A DNA stretch of 64,000 nucleotides from Aurantibacillus circumpalustris (lineage in GTDB: Bacteria; Bacteroidota; Bacteroidia; B-17B0; Aurantibacillaceae): the NCBI RefSeq assembly GCF_029625215.1, contig NZ_CP121197.1, positions 4,340,001 to 4,404,000 of the forward strand, given 5' to 3'. Below the pieces are notes generated by a model, which made no database searches, was not told the origin of the DNA, and worked only from the letters and a program-made list of their open reading frames with translations. Positions 19,489 to 28,508 of this stretch are shown here, piece by piece. Within the stretch, counting starts at the first letter, position 1; every line of letters starts with the position of its first letter. The translations under genes and the position numbers were made by a program.

Positions 19489-20112
19489 TTAAGACAAAAC
19501 CTCCAAACTCCCCAAGCCCTCTCTTATTACTTCTATCTCATTACCGCTGCAATCAATAATTGTTGAAGGATAAAGGTTTCCAAATCCGCCATCAATTACA
19601 ATATCTGCAATTTCACCAAACTGCTGCAAAATTATTTCCGGGTCTGCAAAATATTCTACAATGTCATCGTTTGTGTCAACCAAACTTGAAGAAATAAGAG
19701 GGTTTCCAAGCCTTTCAACAATTTCTTTACAGATGGCATTATTCGGAACACGAATACCCACCGTTTTTTTATTCTGCTTTAATAATTTTGGAACGTTATT
19801 GTTTGCTTCTAAAATAAAAGTGTAAGGCCCAGGCAAAGCCTTCTTCATAATTCTAAAAATATGATTTGGAATAGCTTTTGCATATTCAGAAAGATGACTC
19901 AGGTCTGAACAAACAAATGAAAAATTAGATTTCTCAGGCTTTATATTTTTTATTTTACAAATACGTTCGATTGCCCTTGTATGTGTAATATCACAACCTA
20001 AAGCATAAACGGTGTCTGTTGGATAGATAATTATTCCTCCATCTTTTAAGCATGCAACAATTTGAGAAATTGATTCGTAAGCAATATTATTTTCGTTAAT
20101 TCTCAATAACAT
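19489..20112 (-). CDS. L-threonylcarbamoyladenylate synthase-type protein (Sua5/YciO/TsaC)
   Basis: A 207-residue YrdC-fold protein. The N-terminal segment IIIYPTDTVYALGCD and KIKNIKPEKSNFSFVC form the nucleotide-binding pocket typical of the family, and VGIRVPNNAI and PLISSSLV follow. The family makes threonylcarbamoyl-AMP for tRNA t6A. The FSFVC segment in place of KRP..-type motifs and the lack of the Sua5 C-terminal domain place it with the short YciO/TsaC group, so the exact role is not certain. It stands alone; the 139-nt gap to aroQ has no gene. Confidence 0.85.
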   Translation of the reverse strand: MLLRINENNIAYESISQIVACLKDGGIIIYPTDTVYALGCDITHTRAIERICKIKNIKPEKSNFSFVCSDLSHLSEYAKAIPNHIFRIMKKALPGPYTFILEANNNVPKLLKQNKKTVGIRVPNNAICKEIVERLGNPLISSSLVDTNDDIVEYFADPEIILQQFGEIADIVIDGGFGNLYPSTIIDCSGNEIEVIREGLGSLEVLS

Positions 20113-20192
20113 AGTGTGAAGTTACAAAAAAAGAGATAGGCTACTTGAATACAATTCCTTTTGTTATTTTTACCAAAACTCAAACCTTATCA

Positions 20193-21437
20193 ATGACCAT
20201 TCATAATAAGACTCACATTTCACGCGAGAATAAATTAATGATTGGCTCTTTTATTATTTCTCTACTCGTATTGTTTTATAAACGTCCTGATTCTTTTTAC
20301 CATTCGCAGTTTTGGGCTGAAGAAGGCGTTGTTTTTTTTGCTGAAGCCTACCATGAAGGATTTAGTAGTCTTTATAATACCTGCGCCGGCTACTTTCACC
20401 TCTATCCAAGGCTAATTGCTTGCTTTTCTGTTGCAGTGGGCTTACCCTTACATATTGCTCCATTTGTTTTTTGTTATTCATGGTTACTGGTATTTTTTAT
20501 ACTGCTATACTATATTTGGAAAAGGCTTCCTTATTCAGATATTCAACGTTTTTTTATTGCCATTTGCGTTTCGCTCATCCCAACCCAATCTGAAATAATA
20601 ATGAACCTTACCAATTTGCAGTGGACAATGGTTTTGTTTCCGATTATTATTTTCTCATCAACAAATTTTGACAAAAACAAAAAATGGTTTTATGCCGATC
20701 TTCTGTTTCTCTTTCTCTCTGGCTTTACCGGCCCAAATTATACAGTACTTTTACCGCTATTCCTCTTTTCAGTTTTTATACAACGTCATCAATTTAAAAA
20801 TGACAAAAGAAAAACAATTTCTTATTTACTGGTTATCTCCATTGGGATTATTGGAGCGATAGCCTTATCCGGTAACGGCAACATTAATCGAACAGAAGGA
20901 GAATTTACACTTTTCAATGAAGGCTTTATTCATTATTTATTTGTTCAGTATTGGTTTCTGCTTTTAGGAAAGTTTGCTTTAAACCTGCCTTTTGTAATTA
21001 TGACAATTGGAGTAGTAGCAGTTTTTATTTATATGCTGGTGCTTGTACTTAAAATTCACAAGTCAAACACAAATCTTTTCCCTATTCTTTCCTTCTATTG
21101 CGGGACACTATTTCTCATCACCACGCTCATTGCATATCGCAATGAACCTTCACTTCTCGACCCCTACTATCGTGGAGTGCGTAATTTTTACATTCCCGCT
21201 CTCATGTTTATGTGGGTTTTTATTTCCGTTTTATATGAAAACAAATCCACACATACAGGTTTATCTCTAATCTTTATAGGATTTCTCATTCAAACAATTC
21301 TATTCGTAAAACCTTTTAGTTTTGAAGATAATCAATTAAGAACGTATTCAGGGAAAATTCACACTCAGGATACGCTAAGTATTCCCGTAAATCCATCTGG
21401 TTGGTATATTCGAATTGACAATAGAAACGTCAAGTAA
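20193..21437 (+). CDS. Polytopic membrane protein of unknown function (GT-C-like)
   Basis: About 414 residues with around ten hydrophobic segments from residue 17 onwards. The first periplasmic loop has FWAEEGVVFFAEAY, an acidic motif after the first helix, similar in position to the catalytic loop of GT-C-fold membrane glycosyltransferases, and the last part is soluble (PSGWYIRID). I do not recognise the family; a lipid-linked sugar transferase is a guess. The frame is open back to a TTG at 20145, but the ATG at 20193 gives a normal short N-terminus before the first helix. It has no functional neighbours. Confidence 0.6.
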   Translation: MTIHNKTHISRENKLMIGSFIISLLVLFYKRPDSFYHSQFWAEEGVVFFAEAYHEGFSSLYNTCAGYFHLYPRLIACFSVAVGLPLHIAPFVFCYSWLLVFFILLYYIWKRLPYSDIQRFFIAICVSLIPTQSEIIMNLTNLQWTMVLFPIIIFSSTNFDKNKKWFYADLLFLFLSGFTGPNYTVLLPLFLFSVFIQRHQFKNDKRKTISYLLVISIGIIGAIALSGNGNINRTEGEFTLFNEGFIHYLFVQYWFLLLGKFALNLPFVIMTIGVVAVFIYMLVLVLKIHKSNTNLFPILSFYCGTLFLITTLIAYRNEPSLLDPYYRGVRNFYIPALMFMWVFISVLYENKSTHTGLSLIFIGFLIQTILFVKPFSFEDNQLRTYSGKIHTQDTLSIPVNPSGWYIRIDNRNVK

Positions 21438-21510
21438 ACAAGGCTTCATTACTTTTATTTTAAAAGCTTTGAATTCCCAAAAAAAGCCAAAAAATAAAAT
21501 CACCCCCCTC

Positions 21511-21532
21511 GTTAACAAGTCGTTAACTTGTT
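21511..21532. promoter_or_regulatory. Inverted repeat upstream of the TonB-type receptor
   Basis: AACAAGT (21514-21520) and ACTTGTT (21526-21532) form a perfect 7-bp inverted repeat with a 5-nt centre; GTTAAC also occurs twice, 11 nt apart. It lies about 58 nt before the receptor ATG and just upstream of a weak -7 match (TACTTTCG). It could be an operator; no regulator is identified. Confidence 0.4.
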
Positions 21533-21590
21533 CTGTATCCTTTTTTAAATACTTTCGTTACAGATTTAATTCAAAGTCAAAACCCTAAGA

Positions 21591-24326
21591 ATGAGCAAAA
21601 AAATACTAATTCTTTTATTCTTTTTGTTCACAGTTTTCTTAAAAGGGCAAACCCTTAAATTTACCGGTAATATTAACGATACAAGTGCCAACAATGGCCT
21701 TCCAAACGTTCTAATGATGGTGCTTAAGTTTAGTGATTCTACGCTTATTAAACACACGCGAACTAATAACACAGGTTTCTTTAAACCTATTCAGGTTCCA
21801 CTTGATACTTATCTTGTAATTTTATCACATCCAAGCCATAGCGATAAAACCTTTTTATTAGTGCCTTCTTCCAAAGATTCTGTTTACAATTTTAAAAATG
21901 TTGTACTACCGCCAAAATCGTTTGTATTAAATGAAATTGAAATTGTTGCCCCAAAAGAAAAAAGTTACTATAAAGGCGATACTCTTATTTTTACTGCCGA
22001 CTCTTTTAAAACAGGAGCAAATGCCACAGTGGAAGACCTTCTCAAAAGATTGCCTGGCATGCAGGTAGATGCAAATGGGAAAATTACTGTACAAGGTAAA
22101 GAAGTTGATCAGGTTTTAGTGGATGGCGACGAATTTTTCGGAACGGATCCAACCATTGCCACGCGTAACCTCAACGCATCTTCAATAGATAACGTACAGG
22201 TTTTTGATAAAAAAAATGAAAGTACTGAAGAAGGCGCTAATGAAACATTAAAGGTTATAAATCTAAAATTGAAGGACGATGCCAAGAAAGGTTATTTTGG
22301 AAAAGTATCAGGCGCCAGTGATTTTCAAAAATTTTATGAAGGAGAATTTTTAGCAAATCATTTTAAAGGGAGCCGCAAGGTAAGTTTATTTGGATTGGTA
22401 GCAAATACACCAAAACAGGCTTTTGGTGGTGGAGATGCTTATAAATATGGCTTGAGTGGTGAACAGAACTGGATTTACGATGATGAAACTGGTAATTGGA
22501 TAAATAACAATGAACGAGGAACAGGCGTACCTCTTACAATTAAATCTGGTTTTTATTTTAATGATAAGATTGGGGAAAACACAAAAATAAATGCCGATTA
22601 TACGTTTAATCAAAATCAGTTATTCTCCGGTTCAGAAACAAACACCCAATTTTTTCTTGCAGACACAAGTTACTCCAACCTGAAAATAAAAACCAGTGAA
22701 TCAAAAAATCAAAACCATTCTTTTAATTTTCGTGTCATCCAAAAATTAGATTCACTCACAGAACTTACATTAGCTCCAAAAATTAAATATACTACATCAG
22801 ATAATTCCACTATACAAACGGATGATTTTATTTCTGGAGAAATTGCTACAACTCGTCGAACAGTCATAAAAAACACAAACTCAAATCAAACAAGCGACGC
22901 TAATATTTATTTGAAACTGAGTCGCAACTTTATGAAGAAAGATCGCAACATAAGTATCTCTTATCAACCCATCTTTAATTCAAGTAACAATGACACAAAA
23001 TTAAATACAGATTTTATTTATTATGAAGGTCAGGCCAACGACAGCAGTTTGGTTCAGAAAAGAACGCAGAAAAATTCTAAAATAGAACACAATGCCTCTT
23101 TGATTTATACAGAACCTTTCACAAAAAAAATTAAAGGTGAGTTTAGTTACAACTTTACAAATAATCAAAATTCTAATAACAGAGAAACATTTAACTATAG
23201 GGCAACTGGTTATGATTTATTAGATTCAAACCTCTCTAATAATTTTGAAAACAAACGTGTCATTCACAGAGCAGGTACCAAACTCACGTACGAAGTAAAA
23301 AAATACAGAATAACGGTAGGTAGTTATTTTAGAAATATTGAGCAGCAGAATGTGAATATAACAACCGGGAATAAACTACAATTAAAGGTAAACAATATTC
23401 TTCCGCTTGCCTCATTTAATTACAGAATAAATCAAGGGTCAAATTTATCTTTTCGGTATAACTCTTCTTCTCAACAACCCGATTTACAGCAAATGCAGCC
23501 TGTGCGCGATAACACAGATCCAAATCGTATTTCGATTGGTAACCCAGATCTTAAACCTACTTTCAGTAATAATTTATCTCTCAACTATTATTTTTATAAA
23601 GGTATTAAAGATGTAAATTTTTGGGTTGGTGGAAATTATGGTAATACTAATAACCAAATTTCTTATGCGACCACCTATGATTCGGAAGGTAGGGCCATAA
23701 CTCAACCGGTTAACGTGAATGGAAACTATAATGGAAACGTTTGGCTTGGAGGAGGTTTCCCTCTCTTTAAAAAATTCATAAAAACCTATTACAATTTTAA
23801 TGGGAGTTTCTCAAACAATGTTTCTTTGGTTAACAGCACGAAAAACATTTCTCAAAACACAAGTCTAGGGCCAAGCATGAGTGTGGAAAAAAATGCCGAA
23901 AAATTTAACATTCGTATCGGCGGCGATTACAGCTATAACATCCCAAAATCTACCATCAGTATACAATCTAACCAACCTTATTATAGTTACGGATTAGAAG
24001 GAAGTGTTGTACTCAAGATTCGGAAAAAGTTTATTATTTCAACCGATGGCCGCTACAATGATAATGGTAATCGTACGCCTGGATACAATATCCATTATTT
24101 TATTTGGAACGCTTCCATTGCTCGTCTGTTTCTTAAAACAGGAAACTTAGCTCTGTCTCTCAACGCAAACGACATTCTAAATCAAAACATAAGCAACCAA
24201 AGATATATTAGCAGCAATCAAATCGTAGATACTAAAACGCAAATAATAAAACGCTATTTTCTTTTGAAACTGCTTTACAAATTCAACAACCAAAAAACTA
24301 AAGTAGAAGGCGATGATGACTTTTAA
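21591..24326 (+). CDS. TonB-dependent-receptor-like outer-membrane protein with carboxypeptidase-regulatory N-domain
   Basis: A 911-residue outer-membrane protein. The order is signal peptide (residues 1-19), a CarboxypepD-reg-like beta-sandwich (about 22-105), a TonB plug domain containing VEDLLKRLPGMQVDANGK and VLVDGDEFFGTDP, then a long 22-stranded-barrel-like region rich in Asn and aromatic residues (outer-membrane protein beta-barrel family type). The plug lies unusually close to the barrel and there is no clear SusD partner, so it is not a classic SusC. It overlaps a GLPGLI gene by 14 nt. Members of this pairing are often linked to metal or peptide uptake, but the substrate is unknown. 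Confidence 0.85.
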   Translation: MSKKILILLFFLFTVFLKGQTLKFTGNINDTSANNGLPNVLMMVLKFSDSTLIKHTRTNNTGFFKPIQVPLDTYLVILSHPSHSDKTFLLVPSSKDSVYNFKNVVLPPKSFVLNEIEIVAPKEKSYYKGDTLIFTADSFKTGANATVEDLLKRLPGMQVDANGKITVQGKEVDQVLVDGDEFFGTDPTIATRNLNASSIDNVQVFDKKNESTEEGANETLKVINLKLKDDAKKGYFGKVSGASDFQKFYEGEFLANHFKGSRKVSLFGLVANTPKQAFGGGDAYKYGLSGEQNWIYDDETGNWINNNERGTGVPLTIKSGFYFNDKIGENTKINADYTFNQNQLFSGSETNTQFFLADTSYSNLKIKTSESKNQNHSFNFRVIQKLDSLTELTLAPKIKYTTSDNSTIQTDDFISGEIATTRRTVIKNTNSNQTSDANIYLKLSRNFMKKDRNISISYQPIFNSSNNDTKLNTDFIYYEGQANDSSLVQKRTQKNSKIEHNASLIYTEPFTKKIKGEFSYNFTNNQNSNNRETFNYRATGYDLLDSNLSNNFENKRVIHRAGTKLTYEVKKYRITVGSYFRNIEQQNVNITTGNKLQLKVNNILPLASFNYRINQGSNLSFRYNSSSQQPDLQQMQPVRDNTDPNRISIGNPDLKPTFSNNLSLNYYFYKGIKDVNFWVGGNYGNTNNQISYATTYDSEGRAITQPVNVNGNYNGNVWLGGGFPLFKKFIKTYYNFNGSFSNNVSLVNSTKNISQNTSLGPSMSVEKNAEKFNIRIGGDYSYNIPKSTISIQSNQPYYSYGLEGSVVLKIRKKFIISTDGRYNDNGNRTPGYNIHYFIWNASIARLFLKTGNLALSLNANDILNQNISNQRYISSNQIVDTKTQIIKRYFLLKLLYKFNNQKTKVEGDDDF

Positions 24327-25038
24327 AAAACTCTTTTTTGTTTTATTTCTTTTTAGTTTCATTGTGAAATTTGAAGCGCAAATAACTTCCGCTAAGATTA
24401 CCTACGAGCGTAAAACAAATCTTTATAAAAAATTTAAAAGCAAAGACTATGTGTTGCGTTGGATTAAGGAAGAAGATAAAATTAAGATTGATTATTTTGA
24501 ATTATTTATTACTGACAGTTGCTCAGTTTTCAGACCTCAGGAAAATGAGCTGAAAGAAAATTACAGCTGGACAACAAGTAAGAATACAGTTTATCAATAC
24601 CCCGATCAAAACAAACGCTATTTAATAAAAACTATGTGGGGAGAGGAATTACATTTGACCGATACGCTTAGAAAACGAGAATGGCATGTAACCGAAAGCA
24701 CACGAAAAATAGCTGGATATGTTTGTAGAAAAGCTATCTGGCACGTCAACGATAGTACGCGAATTCATGCCTGGTTCAGCTACGACATCACTCCGTCTGC
24801 AGGTCCCGAAAGTTTTAATGGCCTTCCAGGAACAATTCTTGGCATTGCAAACGAAGATGGTGGTATTGTGTATTTCGCTAAAAAAATAGAAATCTTAAAA
24901 CCCGAAGCAAAGCTATTTGTCCCGCCTAAAAAGAAAAAAATATATACCGTTACTGAATTAATAGCAGAACTTACCAAGCAATATGGCTACGAAGAATGGT
25001 TTAAAGACAACCTTGAAATGAACTTTGGTATTTGGTAA
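24313..25038 (+). CDS. GLPGLI family protein
   Basis: A 241-residue exported protein with a signal peptide (residues 1-22, ending near KFEA). The family-defining motif GLPGTILGI is present in SFNGLPGTILGIANEDGG, with IAGYVCRKAIW upstream. Function in the family is unknown. It starts inside the preceding receptor gene (14-nt overlap; ATGATG allows a start at 24313 or 24316), which is the usual genomic partner, so both products probably act together at the outer membrane. Confidence 0.9.
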   Translation: MMTFKKLFFVLFLFSFIVKFEAQITSAKITYERKTNLYKKFKSKDYVLRWIKEEDKIKIDYFELFITDSCSVFRPQENELKENYSWTTSKNTVYQYPDQNKRYLIKTMWGEELHLTDTLRKREWHVTESTRKIAGYVCRKAIWHVNDSTRIHAWFSYDITPSAGPESFNGLPGTILGIANEDGGIVYFAKKIEILKPEAKLFVPPKKKKIYTVTELIAELTKQYGYEEWFKDNLEMNFGIW

Positions 25039-25139
25039 TTCCAAACTAACTTTTAATTCACATTATGTATACACGCTCCGATGTTTCTAGTTTCTGATCT
25101 AGCTATGAGTGATTTTTTTGATTTTTTTACTCAATTCTA

Positions 25140-25171
25140 TTTGGAATAATCGTTCCGAATACTTAATTTTG
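25140..25171 (+). promoter_or_regulatory. Promoter with embedded operator-like palindrome for the TetR gene
   Basis: -33 box TTTG (25140-25143), 20-nt spacer, -7 box TAATTTTG (25164-25171). Between them lies GGAA-N6-TTCC (25143-25156), a short palindrome overlapping the -33 box. TetR proteins usually bind such sites in their own promoters, so autoregulation is inferred. Confidence 0.6.
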
Positions 25172-25190
25172 TTTTACAAAAATCACACAT

Positions 25191-25772
25191 ATGCCAAAAG
25201 TAAAACAATTCAACAAGGAAAAAGTTTTAGAGGTAGCCTCAACTATTTTCCACCAAAAAGGATATAATGGCACCTCCATTGATGAAATTCTAAAGGCCAC
25301 TGGTCTTAGTCGGAGCAGTTTGTATGATTCCTTTAAGGATAAACACAATTTATATTTACAATCCCTTGAGTTTTATAAAAATGCTGAGAAAGACGGTTAC
25401 GAAACTGTTAATCAAAAAAAACTTAACGGTATGCAAAAAATAGAATTTCTATTTAAGGAAGTCGTAAATCATTTAGTTGCACATCCTAATGACAATGGTT
25501 GTTTAATGGTGAATGCAGCAGCTGAAATGAGCAAACACTGCGAAAAAACCGCTAAACTGATTTGTAATAACAAAGAAGACATGCATGAGCTTTTTACAAC
25601 TTGGTTAAACGAAGCACAGACAAGTAAGGTAATAAACCTTTCAAATGCACCTAAATCATACGCGCCATTTCTATTTAACTCCCTTTGTGGACTAAAAGTG
25701 CTTAGTCAAAGCGGTGCCACCAAAACCGAATTAAATAATGTAGTGAAAGTTACTTTAGATGCAATTGTTTAA
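25191..25772 (+). CDS. TetR/AcrR family transcriptional regulator
   Basis: A 193-residue repressor-type protein. The N-terminal helix-turn-helix is clear (VLEVASTIFHQKGYNGTSID, then EILKATGLSRSSLYDSFKDKHNLY). The C-terminal ligand domain contains CLMVNAAAEMSKH, a segment found in the TetR_C_16/YxaF-like group. It is followed after 2 nt by the tatD gene, so the two are co-transcribed, although TatD is unlikely to be the regulated function. The inducer is unknown. Confidence 0.88.
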   Translation: MPKVKQFNKEKVLEVASTIFHQKGYNGTSIDEILKATGLSRSSLYDSFKDKHNLYLQSLEFYKNAEKDGYETVNQKKLNGMQKIEFLFKEVVNHLVAHPNDNGCLMVNAAAEMSKHCEKTAKLICNNKEDMHELFTTWLNEAQTSKVINLSNAPKSYAPFLFNSLCGLKVLSQSGATKTELNNVVKVTLDAIV

Positions 25773-25774
25773 AA

Positions 25775-26542
25775 ATGTTGATTGACACACACACACATCT
25801 TTACGCTGAAGAATTTAATTCAGACCGAAAAAATCTAATTAACAACGCTATCTCAAATGGCGTTAAAGAATTTTACCTGCCAAATATTGACTCTACTTCT
25901 CTAGCTAGTATGCTTGAGGTTGAAGAACAAATGCCTGAGTGCTGTTTTGCAATGATGGGGTTACACCCCTGTTCAGTCAATGCAAACTATCAAACTGAGC
26001 TTTCATTAGTAAAAGAATGGCTTGCTAAAAGAAAATTTATTGCTGTAGGAGAAATTGGGATTGATTTATATTGGGACAAAACCTTCTTTGAGGAGCAAAA
26101 AACGGCGTTTAGAAAGCAAATTGAATGGGCTTTAGAATATAATTACCCAATTTCGATACATTGCAGGGAAGCATTTGACCCGATCTACGATATATTAATC
26201 TCTTATAAAACACGTCCAAAAGCCGTTTTTCATTGTTTTTCGGGTAATTTAGAGCAGGCTAACAAAATAATAGCCCTTGGAGGCTTCAAATTAGGAATTG
26301 GAGGCGTTATAACCTTTAAAAACTCAGGATTAGATAAGGTTATAGAGCAAATTTCGCTGGAGCACTTAGTTTTGGAAACTGATGCGCCTTATTTGGCTCC
26401 TATACCTTTTCGAGGAAAAAGAAATGAACCAGGTTATATTCTTGAAGTAGCCAAAAAAATAGCGGCCATTAAGGATGTTTCTATGACCGAAGTTGCAAAA
26501 ATTACAAGTGAAAACGCTAAATATATCTTTCGTAATGGATAA
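25775..26542 (+). CDS. TatD family metal-dependent hydrolase
   Basis: A 255-residue TIM-barrel amidohydrolase-fold DNase-like protein. Metal ligands are in place: IDTHTHLY, AVGEIGIDLYW, SIHCREAF, VFHCFSGN and LETDAPYLAP. The family has 3'-5' exonuclease or other metal-dependent hydrolase activity. It starts 2 nt after the TetR regulator and ends 58 nt before the rplM promoter region. Confidence 0.93.
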   Translation: MLIDTHTHLYAEEFNSDRKNLINNAISNGVKEFYLPNIDSTSLASMLEVEEQMPECCFAMMGLHPCSVNANYQTELSLVKEWLAKRKFIAVGEIGIDLYWDKTFFEEQKTAFRKQIEWALEYNYPISIHCREAFDPIYDILISYKTRPKAVFHCFSGNLEQANKIIALGGFKLGIGGVITFKNSGLDKVIEQISLEHLVLETDAPYLAPIPFRGKRNEPGYILEVAKKIAAIKDVSMTEVAKITSENAKYIFRNG

Positions 26543-26577
26543 ATTGTTGAAAAACTACAGTTATTTTTCAAAAAAGT

Positions 26578-26608
26578 TTTGTTCACTAAAAAAAACTTCA
26601 TACATTTG
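26578..26608 (+). promoter_or_regulatory. Promoter of the rplM-rpsI-rpsB cluster
   Basis: -33 TTTG (26578-26581), 19-nt spacer, -7 TACATTTG (26601-26608): a full consensus match. The transcript would start about 35 nt before the rplM start. Confidence 0.8.
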
Positions 26609-26647
26609 CACCCCCTAATTCGGGGAAAAGACTAAAATTTTTACAAA

Positions 26648-27103
26648 GTGGACGCATTAAGTTATAAAACAAAATTTGCCAACAAGGCTACAGCCAACAA
26701 AGAATGGTTGCTTGTTGACGCTGAAAATGAAGTAGTTGGACGTTTAGCAACCAAAGTTGCCATGTTGCTTCGTGGAAAACACAAACCAAGCTACACACCG
26801 CATGCAGATGCTGGTAGCAATGTAATTATCATTAATGCTGAGAAAGTACGCTTTACCGGTAAGAAATTTACTGATAAAGAATACATTCGTTATACAGGAT
26901 ATCAAGGTGGTCAGCGTTTTGCTACCCCAAAAGAAGTAATGGCTAAAAAACCTCAAGACATTTTATCACATGCTATTCATGGTATGTTACCAAAAGGTCG
27001 CTTAGGTAGAACCTTAAATACAAACATTCGTATTTTCGTTGGTACAGAGCATGGTCATGAGGCACAACAGCCTAAAAAAGTAGATTTAAGTAAAATAAAG
27101 TAA
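26648..27103 (+). CDS. rplM: 50S ribosomal protein L13
   Basis: uL13, 151 residues, with the usual motifs VDAENEVVGRLATKVAMLLRGK, KPSYTPHAD and KEWLL. The start is a GTG at 26648; the residues DALSYKTKF after it match the normal Bacteroidota N-terminus, so the GTG is accepted. First gene of the cluster rplM-rpsI-rpsB-tsf-pyrH, with 11 nt to rpsI. Confidence 0.97.
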   Translation: MDALSYKTKFANKATANKEWLLVDAENEVVGRLATKVAMLLRGKHKPSYTPHADAGSNVIIINAEKVRFTGKKFTDKEYIRYTGYQGGQRFATPKEVMAKKPQDILSHAIHGMLPKGRLGRTLNTNIRIFVGTEHGHEAQQPKKVDLSKIK

Positions 27104-27114
27104 TTATAAATTAA

Positions 27115-27501
27115 ATGGAAGTAATTAACACATCTGGTCGCAGAAAAACTTCAGTTGCTCGTGCTTATGTAACAGCAGGTACGGGAAACATTGAGGTAAA
27201 CGGAAGAGATTTCAAAGAATATTTCAAAACACCAACCCTACACTATTATGTAACACAATCTTTAATGGTTTCAAACCTTCGCGAGGCTTATGATGTTAAA
27301 GTTAATGTTGCCGGTGGTGGTATTACAGGTCAGGCACAAGCTATTCGTTTAGCAATTGCTAAAGCATTGGTTGAAATGAATGCAGATCTTAAAAAAGATC
27401 TTCGTGCAGCAGGTTTAATTACACGTGACCCGCGTATGGTTGAACGTAAAAAATTCGGTCAGAAAAAAGCTCGTGCTCGCTTCCAATTCAGCAAACGTTA
27501 A
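27115..27501 (+). CDS. rpsI: 30S ribosomal protein S9
   Basis: uS9, 128 residues, with GRRKTSVARAYV at the N-terminus and the basic C-terminal tail that ends KARARFQFSKR, which reaches the P-site tRNA. It is 11 nt after rplM, the universal gene pair, and 30 nt before rpsB. Confidence 0.97.
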   Translation: MEVINTSGRRKTSVARAYVTAGTGNIEVNGRDFKEYFKTPTLHYYVTQSLMVSNLREAYDVKVNVAGGGITGQAQAIRLAIAKALVEMNADLKKDLRAAGLITRDPRMVERKKFGQKKARARFQFSKR

Positions 27502-27531
27502 TATTTTATTTAAAGAAAGAGAACATAAAAA

Positions 27532-28380
27532 ATGTCAGCAAGAACATCATTTAACGAATTACTTGAATCAGGTGCACACTTTGGTCACCTTAAAAGCAAA
27601 TGGAATCCAGCAATGGCTCCTTATATTTATGCCGAAAAAAACGGTATCCATATTATTGACTTAAACAAAACGGTTGCTAAGATTGACGAAGCAGCAGACG
27701 CCTTAAAACAAATCGCACGTTCTGGACGTAAAGTTTTATTTGTAGCTACTAAAAAACAAGCAAAAGATATAGTTGCCGAAAAAGTGAAATCAGTTAACAT
27801 GCCTTATGTTACTGAGCGCTGGCCAGGTGGAATGTTGACTAACTTTGCTACAATCCGTAAATCGGTTCGTCGTATGAGTCAAATCGACAAAATGTTTGCT
27901 GATGGAACTTTCGCTAACGTTTCGAAACGTGAGCGTTTACAGTTTTCTCGTGAGCGTGCTAAATTAGAAACTCAATTTGGTTCAGTAGCAGATTTAACTC
28001 GTTTACCAGCTGCTTTATTTATTGTCGATATTACAAAAGAACACATCGCAGTTGCAGAAGCAAAACGTTTAAACATTCCAACATTTGCAATCGTTGATAC
28101 TAACTCAAATCCAAATTTAGTTGACTTTGCAGTTCCTGCTAATGATGACGCTTCAACTTCTATCGCTTACATCATTGATTTAATGGTAAATGCAGTAAAA
28201 GAAGGTTTGTCTGATCGCAAGATGGATAAAGAAGCTAATGCTGAAGAAAACGACACTAAAGAATTAAGTGCTACTGAAGCTGAAGAATTAGCTGATGGCG
28301 CAATCATTAAAGGTGCAAAAGTTGAAGAAGAAGAAGGTGGGGCTAAAAAACCTCGTCGTAGAGTGGCAGCAAAAAAATAA
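27532..28380 (+). CDS. rpsB: 30S ribosomal protein S2
   Basis: uS2, 282 residues. The core (about 1-225) has SGAHFGH, WNPAMAPYIY, TERWPGGMLTNF and LPAALFIVD. The C-terminal tail (about 55 residues) is first acidic (EEND, ATEAEE) and then basic (KKPRRRVAAKK), longer than in E. coli and typical of Bacteroidota. A terminator follows, so tsf is transcribed by read-through or separately. Confidence 0.97.
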   Translation: MSARTSFNELLESGAHFGHLKSKWNPAMAPYIYAEKNGIHIIDLNKTVAKIDEAADALKQIARSGRKVLFVATKKQAKDIVAEKVKSVNMPYVTERWPGGMLTNFATIRKSVRRMSQIDKMFADGTFANVSKRERLQFSRERAKLETQFGSVADLTRLPAALFIVDITKEHIAVAEAKRLNIPTFAIVDTNSNPNLVDFAVPANDDASTSIAYIIDLMVNAVKEGLSDRKMDKEANAEENDTKELSATEAEELADGAIIKGAKVEEEEGGAKKPRRRVAAKK

Positions 28381-28402
28381 TTTTAATATAAATTTTTAAA
28401 AG

Positions 28403-28436
28403 CGGTCACTCTGGCAACAGGCTGACCGTTTTTTTT
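28403..28436 (+). terminator. Terminator between rpsB and tsf
   Basis: Stem CGGTCA (28403-28408) / TGACCG (28423-28428), extended by partial pairing of the loop, followed by eight T. Its place inside the ribosomal cluster suggests partial attenuation before tsf. Confidence 0.75.
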
Positions 28437-28508
28437 AGCCATGAAGCAGATCGAAGATCATTTCATGCAAAACAACAAGAAACAATAAACTAGAAATAAT
28501 AAATAAAA

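Noticed and set aside
28441-28488. 15-codon frame starting ATGAAGCAG before tsf
   Set aside because: Too short, no promoter, and it follows directly on the rpsB terminator; nothing supports a leader peptide.
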